From: Nocardioides sp. CFH 31398 | GTDB taxonomy: Bacteria; Actinomycetota; Actinomycetes; Propionibacteriales; Nocardioidaceae | Assembly (NCBI RefSeq): GCF_022436705.1 | Contig: NZ_JAKUHT010000003.1 | Coordinates: 62,001 to 126,000, forward strand | Reading direction: 5' to 3' | Length of the DNA: 64,000 nt | In this document: positions 7,209 through 16,715 of the stretch, in pieces | Numbering within the stretch: the stretch's first letter is position 1 | How the letters are laid out: each line of letters opens with the position of its first letter | Translations under genes and position numbers: made by a program | Notes under the pieces: model-generated | The model's input: only the letters and a program-made list of their open reading frames with translations | Databases searched by the model: none | Told to the model about the DNA's origin: nothing

Positions 7209-10200
7209 GGCGCGCCTCCCGTCCCCGGTGACCCGTCGGCCCCGTCGAGCAGGTCGGACATCGCGGTCACGAGCGCCGCCGGGGGCCGCCACGCGAAGAC
7301 CCCGCACGGGGTTCCGTCGACGACCGGGGTGTCCGGGCCGGCGAGGCCGCGCAGGTACAGGTAGAGCACGCCCCCGAGGTGCCGCTCGGGGTCGTAGTCG
7401 CGAAGCCGCCACCGCAGGAAGCGGTGCAGCACGACGGCGTAGAGCAGGGCCTGCAGCGGGTAGTCGGAGTGGGTCATCGCCCCCGCCAGGGCGGCGGGCG
7501 TGTAGCGGCCCGCGGTGAGCGGCTCGTCGACGGGCCCAAGCCAGTTCGTCTTGTAGTCGACGACGAGGTACCGCCCGTCGTCCGAGCCCGCGCCGCTCGC
7601 GGGCACTCGGAGGACGACGTCGACCGAGCCGGTCAGGTAGCCGCGCAGGCTCTGGCGCCCGAGCGGGCCCCGCAGCGCCGCGGCGTACGGGCGCACCGGG
7701 TCGTCGTCGCCCAGGTGGCCCTCCAGCAGCGGCGCGAGGTCGCCCAGGAGGACGTCGCGCCCCGCCGGGCCCCGGGCGTCGCCACCCGCCAGGGGCAGCT
7801 CGAACTCCATCTCGACGAGGCGCGACGCCAGCGGGAGGTCGGCGAGGCGCACCCCGCCCGCCGCCGGTCCGAGGGGCGTGGCGCAGACGGCGACGAGGGC
7901 GTCGGTGACCTCGTCGACGTCCACGTCCACCGCCCACAGGTCCCGCTGCTCGGACACGTGCGCGGCCAGCTCGGCCCGCCAGTCACCCGCGGCCGGGTCG
8001 GCGTGCTCGAGGACCGCGTGGACGAGCGAGCCGAAGGTGGCGCCCAGGGGCAGGTGGGCCATGGGCGAGGCGACGTCCTCGACCCCCGGCGGGAGCTCGC
8101 CCGTCGGCGTGGGGACCGCCGGCAGCTCCTCGTCGTCGCGGACCGTGACCTCGGGCTCGCTGGTCGGTGCGGGCGCCGCCGCGGTCGCGTCGACGGTCGG
8201 CCGCTCGCCCGGGGCCAGCCCGTCCAGGCGGCTCAGCGAGGAGTACGACGTCCGACGCCAGGTGGTGTCGACCTCGCGGGAGAAACGGCGCAGCGCCAGC
8301 GGCGGCGTCGCCGGGGTCGCCACCACCGCTCCGCCCTCCGGGTGGTCGGCCCGCTCGACGCGGGGCCCGCCGGCGGCCTCCCAGGCCGCCAGCCGTGCCG
8401 CCATGTCGTCGTCGGAGGGCACCGACGGCGCGGGGAGCACCTCGGCCTGACCGGGCTCTCGCACCAGGAGCCGGTGCAGCGGCGACGGGGCGGCGTTCGA
8501 GGACGGCGCCCACCAGGCCACGACCTGCGACTGCGCGCGGGTCACGGCGACGTAGAGGTAGCGCAGCCACTCCCCCGCCTCCTCGGCGTGCCAGCGGGCC
8601 ACGTGGTCGCCCCAGTCGTCCCCGCCGTTGCCGACGTTGCGGCAGCGCACCCCGTCGGCGTCGTGGAAGAGCGGCCGGTCGGGCTTCGGCACCCACCGGT
8701 CGGCGAGCGCGGGCAGGTAGACCACCGGGTACTCCAGACCCTTCGAGGCGTGGATGGTCACCAGCTGCACCGCCGCGGCGTCGGAGTCGAGCCGCCGGGT
8801 GCGCTCGCTGCCCTTGCGCTCGCGGCCCAGCCGGACCTGCTCGCGCAGCCAGCCCAGCAGGGAGACCAGCCCGAGGCGCTCGGTCAGCGCCACCTCGTGG
8901 AGCAGCTCACCGACGTGCCGGACGTCGGTCAGCAGCCGCTCGCCGCCAGCCACGCCGAGCACCCGGGCCGGGAGCCCGCCGGCGGTGGCGGCCTCGGCGA
9001 CGGCGGCGACGCCGCGCTGGCGGAACAGCTCGGTCCACCCGCGCAACCGGTCGGCGACGGCGTCAGTGAGGTCGTCGCCGCCCGCGTCGAGCTCGGCGGC
9101 GGTGAGCCCGACGAAGCAGGTGAGGGCCGCGGCGCGGACGCGGTCGCTGCGGTGGGGCTGCTCGAGCGCCTCCAGCAGGACGACCCACTCGTCGGCCGCC
9201 GGTGTCGCGAAGACGCTGCCGCCGCCGGCGATGACCGCGGGCACCCCCTCCGCGAGCAGGGCGTCCCGGGCCGCCGCGAGGTCGGCGTGGCGGTAGGCGA
9301 TGACCGCCACGTCGCGGGCCTGGACCGCCCGGCCGCACCACGTGGCCCCCGAGGTGAGCAGCCGCCGGACGTCGCGCGCCAGGTCGGTGGCGATCCGCGG
9401 TCGGGAGGTGCGGACCCCGATCAGCCCGTCCCTGCCCCGCCGGTCGACGTCGTCGGTGCGCAGCGTCCGGAGCCGGAACGGCGGCAGCGGCGCGCCGTCG
9501 GCGCCGAGCAGGCGGCTGCCGTCGTGGTGGGCCTCGACCGGCCCCACCACGATGCCCTCGCCGAGCTCCGCGCCACCCAGCAGGACCTGCAGCCGGTCGA
9601 GCAGCGCCGCGTCGCTGCGGCGGTTGACCCCCAGGGTGTGGTGCGTCGCCGCCGTGCGGGCGGCGGTGAGGTACGTCGTCACGTCGCCGCCGCGGAAGGC
9701 GTAGATGGCCTGCTTGGGGTCGCCGATCAGCACCATCGTCGCCACGCCGGAGAAGGCGCGGTCGAGCACCTGCCACTGGACGGGGTCGGTGTCCTGGAAC
9801 TCGTCGACCAGGACGACGCTCCACCGGCGCCGCATCCGCGCCCGGGCCGGGCCGTCGGGGTCGGTGAGGGCGTCGGCGAGCCGGCTGAGGAGGTCGTCGT
9901 ACGACAGGACCTGCTGGCGGCGCTTGCGGCGGGCGACCTCGCGCCGCACGGCCTCGCCGAACGCGACCTTGCGGCCCTCCGGGGTGGCCCGGTCGGCCGC
10001 GGCGGGCTCGAGCCGGGCCTGCGGGTCGCCGACCGCGTCGGCGGCGATCGCGCGGGCGGTGTCGTGGTCGAAGACCGGCGCCGCGTCGGCGTAGGCGAAC
10101 GCCCGCAGGTAGAGGTCGTCGACGACCTCGGAGACCAGGTCGTCGACGTCCTCCACGAGCCGGGCCGAGGGCTCCACGTCGCCCGCGACGCCGAGGGAGT

Positions 10201-10609
10201 CCAGCACGAGGCTGCAGAACTGGTGGGTGGTGACGATCGTGGCGGCGTCGTACGACGCGAGCGCGGCGCGGACCCGCTCCCGGCCGGCCGCCCGGTCGGC
10301 CGGGTCGAGACGCGCCAGCAGGTCGAGCAGGTCGGACGGCGGCAGCTCGGCGGCCGACGGATCGCCCGCGAGCACCCGCTCGGCCTCGACGAGCTGGGCG
10401 CGGACCCGCTCGCGCAGCTCGCGGCTCGCGGCGCGCCCGAAGGTCACGACGAGCATGTCCTCGAGGCGGACGTCGCCGCTGACGACCATCCGCGTCACGA
10501 GGGCCCCGATGGTCCAGGTCTTGCCGGTGCCGGCGCTGGCCTCGAGGAGGACGGTGCCCACCGGCAGCGGCCCGGCGATGTCGAACGGGGTGCTCGCGGT
10601 CGCGCTCAC
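7205..10609 (-). CDS. recB: Exodeoxyribonuclease V beta subunit (RecB helicase-nuclease)
   Basis: 1134 aa SF1A helicase with a C-terminal nuclease. Walker A EASAGTGKT (23-31), Walker B VLVDEFQDTDPVQW, GDPKQAIYAFRG, VTIHASKGLEYPVVY and VAVTRAQSQ cover the helicase motifs. The RecB-type nuclease is intact: GSLVHAVLEH, the D-x-K motif in VVDYKTNW (about 1016-1023) and QxxxY in LQALLY. GTG 10609 overlaps the recC TGA and its own TGA overlaps the recD GTG. The open frame continues thousands of bases further upstream in this GC-rich DNA, but that extension is out-of-frame recC sequence and not protein-like. Near the family's usual length of about 1100-1180. Confidence 0.95.
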   Translation of the reverse strand: MSATASTPFDIAGPLPVGTVLLEASAGTGKTWTIGALVTRMVVSGDVRLEDMLVVTFGRAASRELRERVRAQLVEAERVLAGDPSAAELPPSDLLDLLARLDPADRAAGRERVRAALASYDAATIVTTHQFCSLVLDSLGVAGDVEPSARLVEDVDDLVSEVVDDLYLRAFAYADAAPVFDHDTARAIAADAVGDPQARLEPAAADRATPEGRKVAFGEAVRREVARRKRRQQVLSYDDLLSRLADALTDPDGPARARMRRRWSVVLVDEFQDTDPVQWQVLDRAFSGVATMVLIGDPKQAIYAFRGGDVTTYLTAARTAATHHTLGVNRRSDAALLDRLQVLLGGAELGEGIVVGPVEAHHDGSRLLGADGAPLPPFRLRTLRTDDVDRRGRDGLIGVRTSRPRIATDLARDVRRLLTSGATWCGRAVQARDVAVIAYRHADLAAARDALLAEGVPAVIAGGGSVFATPAADEWVVLLEALEQPHRSDRVRAAALTCFVGLTAAELDAGGDDLTDAVADRLRGWTELFRQRGVAAVAEAATAGGLPARVLGVAGGERLLTDVRHVGELLHEVALTERLGLVSLLGWLREQVRLGRERKGSERTRRLDSDAAAVQLVTIHASKGLEYPVVYLPALADRWVPKPDRPLFHDADGVRCRNVGNGGDDWGDHVARWHAEEAGEWLRYLYVAVTRAQSQVVAWWAPSSNAAPSPLHRLLVREPGQAEVLPAPSVPSDDDMAARLAAWEAAGGPRVERADHPEGGAVVATPATPPLALRRFSREVDTTWRRTSYSSLSRLDGLAPGERPTVDATAAAPAPTSEPEVTVRDDEELPAVPTPTGELPPGVEDVASPMAHLPLGATFGSLVHAVLEHADPAAGDWRAELAAHVSEQRDLWAVDVDVDEVTDALVAVCATPLGPAAGGVRLADLPLASRLVEMEFELPLAGGDARGPAGRDVLLGDLAPLLEGHLGDDDPVRPYAAALRGPLGRQSLRGYLTGSVDVVLRVPASGAGSDDGRYLVVDYKTNWLGPVDEPLTAGRYTPAALAGAMTHSDYPLQALLYAVVLHRFLRWRLRDYDPERHLGGVLYLYLRGLAGPDTPVVDGTPCGVFAWRPPAALVTAMSDLLDGADGSPGTGGAP

Positions 10610-13600
10610 AGGCCCCGCACCTCCTCGTGCTCGAGCAGCGGCTCCCAGACCGCCTTCGCGGCCCGGGGCAGGCCCGCCTCGAGCAGGGCGCGCAGCGGGG
10701 CGGCGGGGCCCCAGACCCGCACGTGCTCGGCCTCGGCGTCCTCCTTCGGGAAGCCGCGCGGGTTGTGGACGTCGGTCACCCACTCCCTGGCCGCCTCCTC
10801 CGCCGGGTCGATGCGCGAGCCGGCCGCCCGCCGGACCGCCGCCGCGGCGAACGCCTCCCCGGTGGCCGCCGGGAGCGGCATCGGCGTGCGCAGGCCGTGG
10901 TCGCGCAACCGCACCAGCTCGGCGAGCAGGGGGAGCCCGGCGTCGTGGACGCCGCCCGCCAGCGCGCGTCGGGGTCGGGAGCCGGAGCGACCCACGACGT
11001 GCGAGGTCCACCCGACCTCCACGTCCTGCGCGGACAGGGCGAGGAGGTCGACCCAGCCGGCGAGCCGGTGGGTGGCCTTGAGCCGGGAGTAGCCGAGGCG
11101 GACGACGCGGTCGGCGTGGACGCCGGTGACGGTGCCGACGACGCGCCGCCCGGCGAGGTCGCCGCCGAGCTCGATGTCCACATCGACGGCGCGGGCCCCG
11201 CCCTCGCGGAGGGCGACGGTGGTGTTCCACAGGTCCTGGCAGTCCTGGGCCACCTCCCGCAGCGACGCCTCCCCCAGCTGGCCGGGGCCGAGGCGGCCGC
11301 CGAGCAGCTCGGCGTGGAGCAGGGCGTCGACGTCGGCCCCCGCGAGCATCTCGCGGAGCAGGAAGTCGCCGACCTCCCACTTCGCGAGCTGCTTGAGCGT
11401 GACGGGGATGGCCGTCGCCTTCTCCGTGGTGGCGCGGGACAGCGCCACGTCGAGCCGGTCGCGCAGGAAGGTCCGCACGGGCCGCACCAGGAAGCGACGC
11501 AGGTCGTCGAGCGAGATCTCGGTCTCGGGCGGCCGGGCGGGCAGCGGCCCGCTGAGCAGGGGCTCGGGCGGACGCCGGTCCGTCGTCAGGGCACGGGCGC
11601 CGGCGATGGCGGCGGGGTCGAAGCCGAACGGTCGCTGCTCGGGCCCCTCCAGGCCGTCGGCCTCCCACTCCGGCGGGTCGTCGGCGGCCGGGCCGCCCTT
11701 GAGGTTGCGGGCGTCGTGGGGCTGCAGCGGGTGCCGCGTCACCAGGCGCGGCCCGGTGCCGGGGGCGGCGGTCCGACCGGCGGCGTCGACGAGCTCGCCC
11801 AGCGGCACGGCGGGCGGCCGGCGGGCCCCGGTGTGCTCGTCGGCGCCGTCGTAGGTGACGACCAGGTGCTCGGTGGCGGCGAGGACGGCGTCGAGCAGGA
11901 GCTGGCGGTCCTCCCCACGGGCGTCGCGCTCCCCGGTGAGGGGCCGGCGGGCCAGGACGTCGTCGCCGTCCGGGACCGCGGCGCGGGGGAACACGCCGTC
12001 GTCGAGGCCGAGCAGCGCCACCACCCGGTGCGGCACGGACCGCATCGGCAGCATGGTGGCCACGGTCAGGGTGCCGGTCCGGAAGTTGGCCCGGGTCGCG
12101 CGGCCCTGCAGCCGGGTGGCCAGCATCGCGCGGACGTCGGCGAGCCGCAGCCCGGCCGAGGGGTCGCCGCCCTGCGAGGCCCGCGCCAGCTCGCGGTCCA
12201 GCTGCGTCCACTGCCAGGCCTCGTCGGCGGGCACGTCGCCGAGCGCGCGCACCCCCTCGCGCAGGGCCGCGACCCACGCGTCGACCCCGTGCGCGCCCTC
12301 GAGCGCCCGGAGGGTGCCGTCGAGCCGGTCGACCATCTCGGCCAGCCGGCCGGCCAGCTCGACCTCGCCGCTGCCCACGTCGTCCAGGGGCAGGCCGCGG
12401 CCGAGGTGGCGGTGGTCGTCGCCGCTCATCGCGACCCCGAGCAGGATCCGGTCCAGCCCGGCCCGCCACGTGTTGTGCCCGAACGCCTGCATGGCGAACG
12501 GGGCCCGCGCCTCCTCGTCGAGGCCCCAGCGCACGCCGGCGGACTCGATCCAGCGCTGCACGCGGTCGAGGTCGTCGTCGTCGAGGGAGAACCGCCGGCG
12601 CACGACGTCGGAGGCGAGGAGGTCGCCGATGTCGACCGTCGTGACGCGGCTCCCGCACAGCGCGAGCAGCCGGGCGGCGAGGGCGAGCAGCGGGTTCGTG
12701 CTGCCCGGCGCACGGTCGGCCAGACGGACGCGCAACCGGTGCGCGGGGTGCGCGGGCCCACCCGTGCGGGACCCGGGGCCGCCCGGCGCGTCGCCGACGG
12801 CGCCGGCGAGGCCGAAGCCCGCCGAGACCAGCGGCGCGAAGGTCTCGATGTCGGGGCACATCACGACGATGTCGCGGGGCTCGAGGGTCGGGTCGTCCTC
12901 GAGGAGCCCGACCAGCACCTCCCGCAGCACGTCCACCTGCCGGCTCGGCCCGTGACAGGCGTGGACCTGGATGCTGCGGTCGTGCTCGGCCACCACCCGG
13001 GAGGCCCGCGTGGCGGCGTCGGGGACGGTGTCGTCGCGCAGGTCGGCCTGGAGCCAGCCGAGCCGGGTGGACGGCGGGGCCGGCGGCACCACGTCGGACG
13101 GGCTCGCGGCGGTGGCCGGCAGGTGGGCCAGGGCACGCCCCAGCTCGCGGGAGTCGCGGCCCAGCGAGGCCAGCAGCGGGTGCCGCACCAGCGCGGAGGT
13201 GGGGTCCTCGGCGCGCGGGACCGGCCCCGGGCCGGGGGCCGCCGCCCGGACGGCGTCCCACAGCCGGCCCGACGGGACGGGCAGCCACAGGTGCACGTCG
13301 CGCCGACCGCCGAGCGCCTCGAGCAGGGCGATCTCGCTCGCGGGCAGCCGCGTGTGGCCGACCAGCGACAGCCGGCCGGGCAGCGCCAGGTCGTCGTCGC
13401 CGGCCGCCAGCCGCGCGACGACGTCGGCCTGCCGCACGTCCGGGGGCGGCGCGCCCACCCGCTCGAGCACGCGGCGCCACAGCTCCGCCTGCCAGGCGAG
13501 GTCGTCGTCGAGCGGGCCCCCGGCGCCGTCGGTGTCGCGCCCGGCCCGCCAGTCGGCGACCAGCCCGGGCCGCTGGACGGCGTACGACGCGAACAGCCGC

Positions 13601-14025
13601 GCGAGGCGGTGCGCCACCGACCACCGGCGCGACCGGCGCAGCTCGGCCTCGGGGCCGTCGTCACCGTGGCCGAGGTGGGCGGCGAGGGCGGAGCACCAGG
13701 GCTCGTCGAGGCTCGCGTCGACGGTCTCGAGCACCGGCCACACCAGGCGCTCCGGGGCCCAGGGGTCGTCCCGCTCGCGGTCGAGCAGCATCGAGACCAG
13801 CGAGCCGGGGGTCAGGAAGCGGACCCCGGCGCACACGCCGTCGGCCCCCCGGCCGCCGACCCCGAGACGGTGGCTCAGGCGCTGGGCGAGCCAGCGCTCC
13901 ACCCCGCGCGTCGGCACCACGACGACCTCCTCGACGAAGGGGTCGGCGACCGGCTCCGCCAGGAGCGCCGCGAGACCCTCGGCCAGGGCGGCCGTGCCGG
14001 GGGCGTGGTGGACGGTGAGGGACAC
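10606..14025 (-). CDS. recC: Exodeoxyribonuclease V gamma subunit (RecC)
   Basis: 1139 aa, the Chi-scanning scaffold subunit of RecBCD, first gene of the operon. Typical features: VVVPTRGVERWLAQRL at the N-terminus, HACHGPSRQVDVLREVL, the degenerate helicase segments, RSVPHRVVALLGLDDGVFPR and FNPHDxRNL-like LQPHDARNLKG. Walker A is absent, as expected for RecC. Start GTG 14025 is chosen where homology begins (VSLTVHHAPG); CAGGGT lies 7 nt upstream, consistent with a leaderless transcript. The stop overlaps the recB start by 4 nt. No LexA box was found in the 57-bp upstream region, so SOS control of this operon is not suggested. Confidence 0.93.
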   Translation of the reverse strand: MSLTVHHAPGTAALAEGLAALLAEPVADPFVEEVVVVPTRGVERWLAQRLSHRLGVGGRGADGVCAGVRFLTPGSLVSMLLDRERDDPWAPERLVWPVLETVDASLDEPWCSALAAHLGHGDDGPEAELRRSRRWSVAHRLARLFASYAVQRPGLVADWRAGRDTDGAGGPLDDDLAWQAELWRRVLERVGAPPPDVRQADVVARLAAGDDDLALPGRLSLVGHTRLPASEIALLEALGGRRDVHLWLPVPSGRLWDAVRAAAPGPGPVPRAEDPTSALVRHPLLASLGRDSRELGRALAHLPATAASPSDVVPPAPPSTRLGWLQADLRDDTVPDAATRASRVVAEHDRSIQVHACHGPSRQVDVLREVLVGLLEDDPTLEPRDIVVMCPDIETFAPLVSAGFGLAGAVGDAPGGPGSRTGGPAHPAHRLRVRLADRAPGSTNPLLALAARLLALCGSRVTTVDIGDLLASDVVRRRFSLDDDDLDRVQRWIESAGVRWGLDEEARAPFAMQAFGHNTWRAGLDRILLGVAMSGDDHRHLGRGLPLDDVGSGEVELAGRLAEMVDRLDGTLRALEGAHGVDAWVAALREGVRALGDVPADEAWQWTQLDRELARASQGGDPSAGLRLADVRAMLATRLQGRATRANFRTGTLTVATMLPMRSVPHRVVALLGLDDGVFPRAAVPDGDDVLARRPLTGERDARGEDRQLLLDAVLAATEHLVVTYDGADEHTGARRPPAVPLGELVDAAGRTAAPGTGPRLVTRHPLQPHDARNLKGGPAADDPPEWEADGLEGPEQRPFGFDPAAIAGARALTTDRRPPEPLLSGPLPARPPETEISLDDLRRFLVRPVRTFLRDRLDVALSRATTEKATAIPVTLKQLAKWEVGDFLLREMLAGADVDALLHAELLGGRLGPGQLGEASLREVAQDCQDLWNTTVALREGGARAVDVDIELGGDLAGRRVVGTVTGVHADRVVRLGYSRLKATHRLAGWVDLLALSAQDVEVGWTSHVVGRSGSRPRRALAGGVHDAGLPLLAELVRLRDHGLRTPMPLPAATGEAFAAAAVRRAAGSRIDPAEEAAREWVTDVHNPRGFPKEDAEAEHVRVWGPAAPLRALLEAGLPRAAKAVWEPLLEHEEVRGL

Positions 14026-14032
14026 GCCGACG

Positions 14033-14038
14033 ACCCTG
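14033..14038 (-). promoter_or_regulatory. -10-like hexamer for recCBD (leaderless arrangement)
   Basis: Minus-strand CAGGGT followed by 7 nt and GTG 14025. It shares a 57-bp divergent region with the SGNH gene promoter. Confidence 0.45.
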
Positions 14039-14070
14039 CCACGGTCCACCGACAGCGGCCGGTGGGCGGC

Positions 14071-14076
14071 TACCGT
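14071..14076 (+). promoter_or_regulatory. -10-like hexamer for SGNH hydrolase (leaderless arrangement)
   Basis: TACCGT, 6 nt (CGCCGG), GTG 14083. No Shine-Dalgarno sequence is visible, supporting a leaderless mRNA. Confidence 0.5.
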
Positions 14077-14082
14077 CGCCGG

Positions 14083-15333
14083 GTGCGGCTCCCCTTCCCC
14101 GGCCGGCCGGCCGTCGTCCCGCGCGCCCTGACGGGCGTGCTGCTGGCCGCGCTCGTGGCCGCGGGCGGGCACGCCGTCGCGCCGGCGCCCGCCGCCGCCG
14201 ACCCCGACCGCCCGCGGGTGCTGCCGCTGGAGCGGACCGAGGACGCCCGGACCGGCGGGCCGACGGCCCGGGCCTGCCCTCCGCTCGACCCGGCCCGCCG
14301 CCCGCTGCGCATCATGTTCGTCGGCGACTCGATGACCCAGGGCCTGTCCGGGTCGGCGACCTACCGCTACTGGGTGTGGCGCGGCCTGGAGCAGACGGGG
14401 ACCGACGCCGAGCTCGTCGGGCCGCGGCTGCGGACCCACCGGGCGCCGCGGGACGTGCCGCCGCGGGCGTCGTACGAGCACCTCGACCACGGCTTCGACC
14501 GCCAGCTGGCCCACGCGGCGCAGGCGGGGGCCACGTTCCTGACCCACCCGGACCGACCACGCGTCCTCGCCCGCCGCTACGACCCCGACGTGGTGGTCCT
14601 CCAGCTCGGCTACAACGACGCCAACCACGCCGACGGCGCGGAGATCGCCCGTCGCACGGCGGCGTTCGTGCGCTCGTTCCGCCACGTCGACGCCGTCCGG
14701 GGCGGGCCGGCCACCCGCTTCGTGCTGGGGCAGGTGCCGCTGGCGGGCAAGAGCGGGTCCCGCCCGCTGGCCGAGCGCAACGCCGTGACCCGCGAGGCCA
14801 ACCGGCTGGTCGCCGCGCAGCTCACCGAGCCGTGCCGGGTGGTCACCAACGAGCTCCGCACCGGCGGCGAGCCTCGCTGGCGGCCCGTGCGCGACACGTT
14901 CGACGGCCGCCACCCGAACACGGCGGGGGAGACGCTGATGGCGCAGCGCATGCTCGACGCCCTGCGTCGCCTCGGCGCCCTGCGGGGCCGCCCGGACGTC
15001 TACCGCCCCGACGAGCCGTGGACCCCGGGGCTCGACCTCACGCTGGAGCCCGCCGGGGGCCGGGAGTGGCGCGTCGACTGGGCCGCGGCCGAGCGTCTCG
15101 CCGGGGCCGACCGCGCGCGCCTGCGTCTCGTCGAGCCGGGTCGGGCGCCCCGGCTGACGCCGTGGAGCGCCGCCACCTCGGCGCTGATGCCGCTGCGGCC
15201 CGGCACCGAGGTGTCCCTGGTGCTGCGGCGCGGGGGCGCCCCGGGGCGGATGGTCGCGGGCCCCGGGCCGGCGTCCGTCGTCCCCGGGCCCGTCGAGCGG
15301 CCGCGCGGCGCGCAGGACCCGCCGGGCGACTGA
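14083..15333 (+). CDS. Secreted SGNH/GDSL-family hydrolase (tandem copy 1)
   Basis: 416 aa. N-terminal signal peptide (RALTGVLLAALVAAGGHAVA, cleavage near the AAA-DPD region) and an SGNH hydrolase fold: block I IMFVGDSMTQG with the nucleophile Ser, block III LQLGYNDAN with the catalytic Asn, and block V DGRHPNTAG with the Asp/His pair. These esterases/lipases deacetylate polysaccharides or cleave lipids outside the cell. The C-terminal 120 residues form a separate beta-rich region. GTG 14083 is set by the leaderless -10 box; the frame is open far upstream only as recC shadow. It is a tandem paralogue of the gene at 15472. Substrate not predictable. Confidence 0.85.
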   Translation: MRLPFPGRPAVVPRALTGVLLAALVAAGGHAVAPAPAAADPDRPRVLPLERTEDARTGGPTARACPPLDPARRPLRIMFVGDSMTQGLSGSATYRYWVWRGLEQTGTDAELVGPRLRTHRAPRDVPPRASYEHLDHGFDRQLAHAAQAGATFLTHPDRPRVLARRYDPDVVVLQLGYNDANHADGAEIARRTAAFVRSFRHVDAVRGGPATRFVLGQVPLAGKSGSRPLAERNAVTREANRLVAAQLTEPCRVVTNELRTGGEPRWRPVRDTFDGRHPNTAGETLMAQRMLDALRRLGALRGRPDVYRPDEPWTPGLDLTLEPAGGREWRVDWAAAERLAGADRARLRLVEPGRAPRLTPWSAATSALMPLRPGTEVSLVLRRGGAPGRMVAGPGPASVVPGPVERPRGAQDPPGD

Positions 15334-15471
15334 CCCCGCGGCGTCCACGCGTTCGGGAGTCCGCTAGGCGGGTGGACGAGTGTTCAACTACCGTGTCAGC
15401 GGGCCTGCGGGCAAGCCGCCACGCCGTCACGGGCCCCCGGACCGACGTCGACGCATGGGGAGGACGCTCGC

Positions 15472-16677
15472 GTGAGCACCGGGACGCAGGCCGTCCGCCG
15501 GCGCCGTCTCCCCTGGGTCCTGGCGGTCGGGGCAGCGCTGGTCGCCGTCCTGGTGGTCGTCGTCCTCGTCGCGACGCAGGGTCGCGGGGCTCCGTTCGAC
15601 CTCAGCCCGGGTGGGGGCGAGGACACCGAGAGCGGCTCCGCCTGCGGGCTCCTCGACCCCGGCGACCGCGACCTCCGGATCATGTTCGTCGGGGACTCGA
15701 TGACGCAGGGGCGCGCCGGTTCCGCGTCGTACCGCTACTGGGTCTGGCGCGGCCTGCAGGAGAAGCGGGACGACGTCGCGTTCGTCGGCCCCACCATCGC
15801 GCTGAACGGCTCGGACTCGCCCGAGGGCTACGAGCACCTCGACCACGGCTTCGACGACAACCTCTTCCACGCCGCCCAGGCGCGGTCGACCTTCGAGACC
15901 CTCGAGGCGCAGTACCCCGTCGACGACCTCGTCGCGACCTACGAGCCGGACGTCGTCGTGCTCCAGCTGGGGTTCAACGACGCGAACGCGCTGAAGGCCA
16001 CCCCCGAGGTGATCGCCGAGCGGACGGCGGACTACATGCGGCAGGTGTGGGCCGCGGACGACGCGCTCGGCCGGGAGCGCACCCGCTTCGTGCTGGGCCA
16101 GATCCCGACGGCGGAGCAGCCGTCGAAGCAGGTGACCACCGAGGCGAAGAACGAGCGCACCGACGGCGCCAACGAGCTGATCGAGCGGCAGTGGGGCTCA
16201 CGGCCCTGCCTCGTGCAGGTCAACCGGCTCCGGACCGGGTCGAACCTGGACTGGGTGCCCGGGGAGTACACCTACGACGGCTCCCACCCGGACGCCGCCG
16301 GCGAGACGCTGATGGCCGACCGGATGCTCGCCGCGATGGGCCGGCTCGGCCTGTTCGAGGGCAAGGTCCGCGTGTACGACCCGGACGAGCGGTGGGACCC
16401 CGCCCCCCGCATCACCGCCGGGGTGCTGCGCGACGGCCGGGTCCGGGTGACGTGGGACGGCGAGCGCGAGCGCTCCAGCGCCGACGCCATCCGCCTGCAG
16501 ATCCGCACCGACGGCGAACGCCGCAAGTCGGCCTGGACCGACACCCCCAGCACGACCCTCGCCCTCGGACCCGGCACCCACGAGCTGAGTGCCCAGGTCC
16601 GCCGGGGCCTGCCCGGCCGCATGGTCAGCGAGCCCGGCCCCGCCGTCACCGTCGAGGTGCCGGCCGACGCTGGTTGA
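15472..16677 (+). CDS. SGNH/GDSL-family hydrolase, membrane-anchored (tandem copy 2)
   Basis: 401 aa paralogue of the preceding gene with the same blocks: IMFVGDSMTQG, YRYWVWRGL, YEHLDHGFD, LQLGFNDAN and DGSHPDAAG. The N-terminus (RRRLPWVLAVGAALVAV...) is a basic stretch plus one hydrophobic helix without an obvious cleavage site, so it is probably a signal anchor with the catalytic domain outside. GTG 15472 has a strong GGGGAGGA 7 nt upstream, unlike the leaderless copy 1. The 138-bp gap between the copies carries no gene; TACCGT near 15388 may be a separate promoter. Tandem duplication with divergence of anchoring mode is inferred. Confidence 0.83.
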   Translation: MSTGTQAVRRRRLPWVLAVGAALVAVLVVVVLVATQGRGAPFDLSPGGGEDTESGSACGLLDPGDRDLRIMFVGDSMTQGRAGSASYRYWVWRGLQEKRDDVAFVGPTIALNGSDSPEGYEHLDHGFDDNLFHAAQARSTFETLEAQYPVDDLVATYEPDVVVLQLGFNDANALKATPEVIAERTADYMRQVWAADDALGRERTRFVLGQIPTAEQPSKQVTTEAKNERTDGANELIERQWGSRPCLVQVNRLRTGSNLDWVPGEYTYDGSHPDAAGETLMADRMLAAMGRLGLFEGKVRVYDPDERWDPAPRITAGVLRDGRVRVTWDGERERSSADAIRLQIRTDGERRKSAWTDTPSTTLALGPGTHELSAQVRRGLPGRMVSEPGPAVTVEVPADAG

Positions 16678-16715
16678 GGCGGTGTCCGGCGCCTCGACCA
16701 GCGACGGGCGGGGGC

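Noticed and set aside
7205..13624. Apparent 2139-aa protein including recB
   Set aside because: The N-terminal thousand residues are Arg/Pro/Gly/Ala-rich out-of-frame recC sequence; RecB homology begins at GTG 10609 overlapping the recC stop.
14026..14082. SOS control of recCBD
   Set aside because: No GAAC-N4-GTTC motif occurs in the upstream gap.
10627..15333. A 4.7-kb plus-strand open frame antisense to recC and running into the SGNH gene
   Set aside because: Only the part from 14083 has protein-like sequence and catalytic motifs; the remainder is the mirror of recC codons in very GC-rich DNA.
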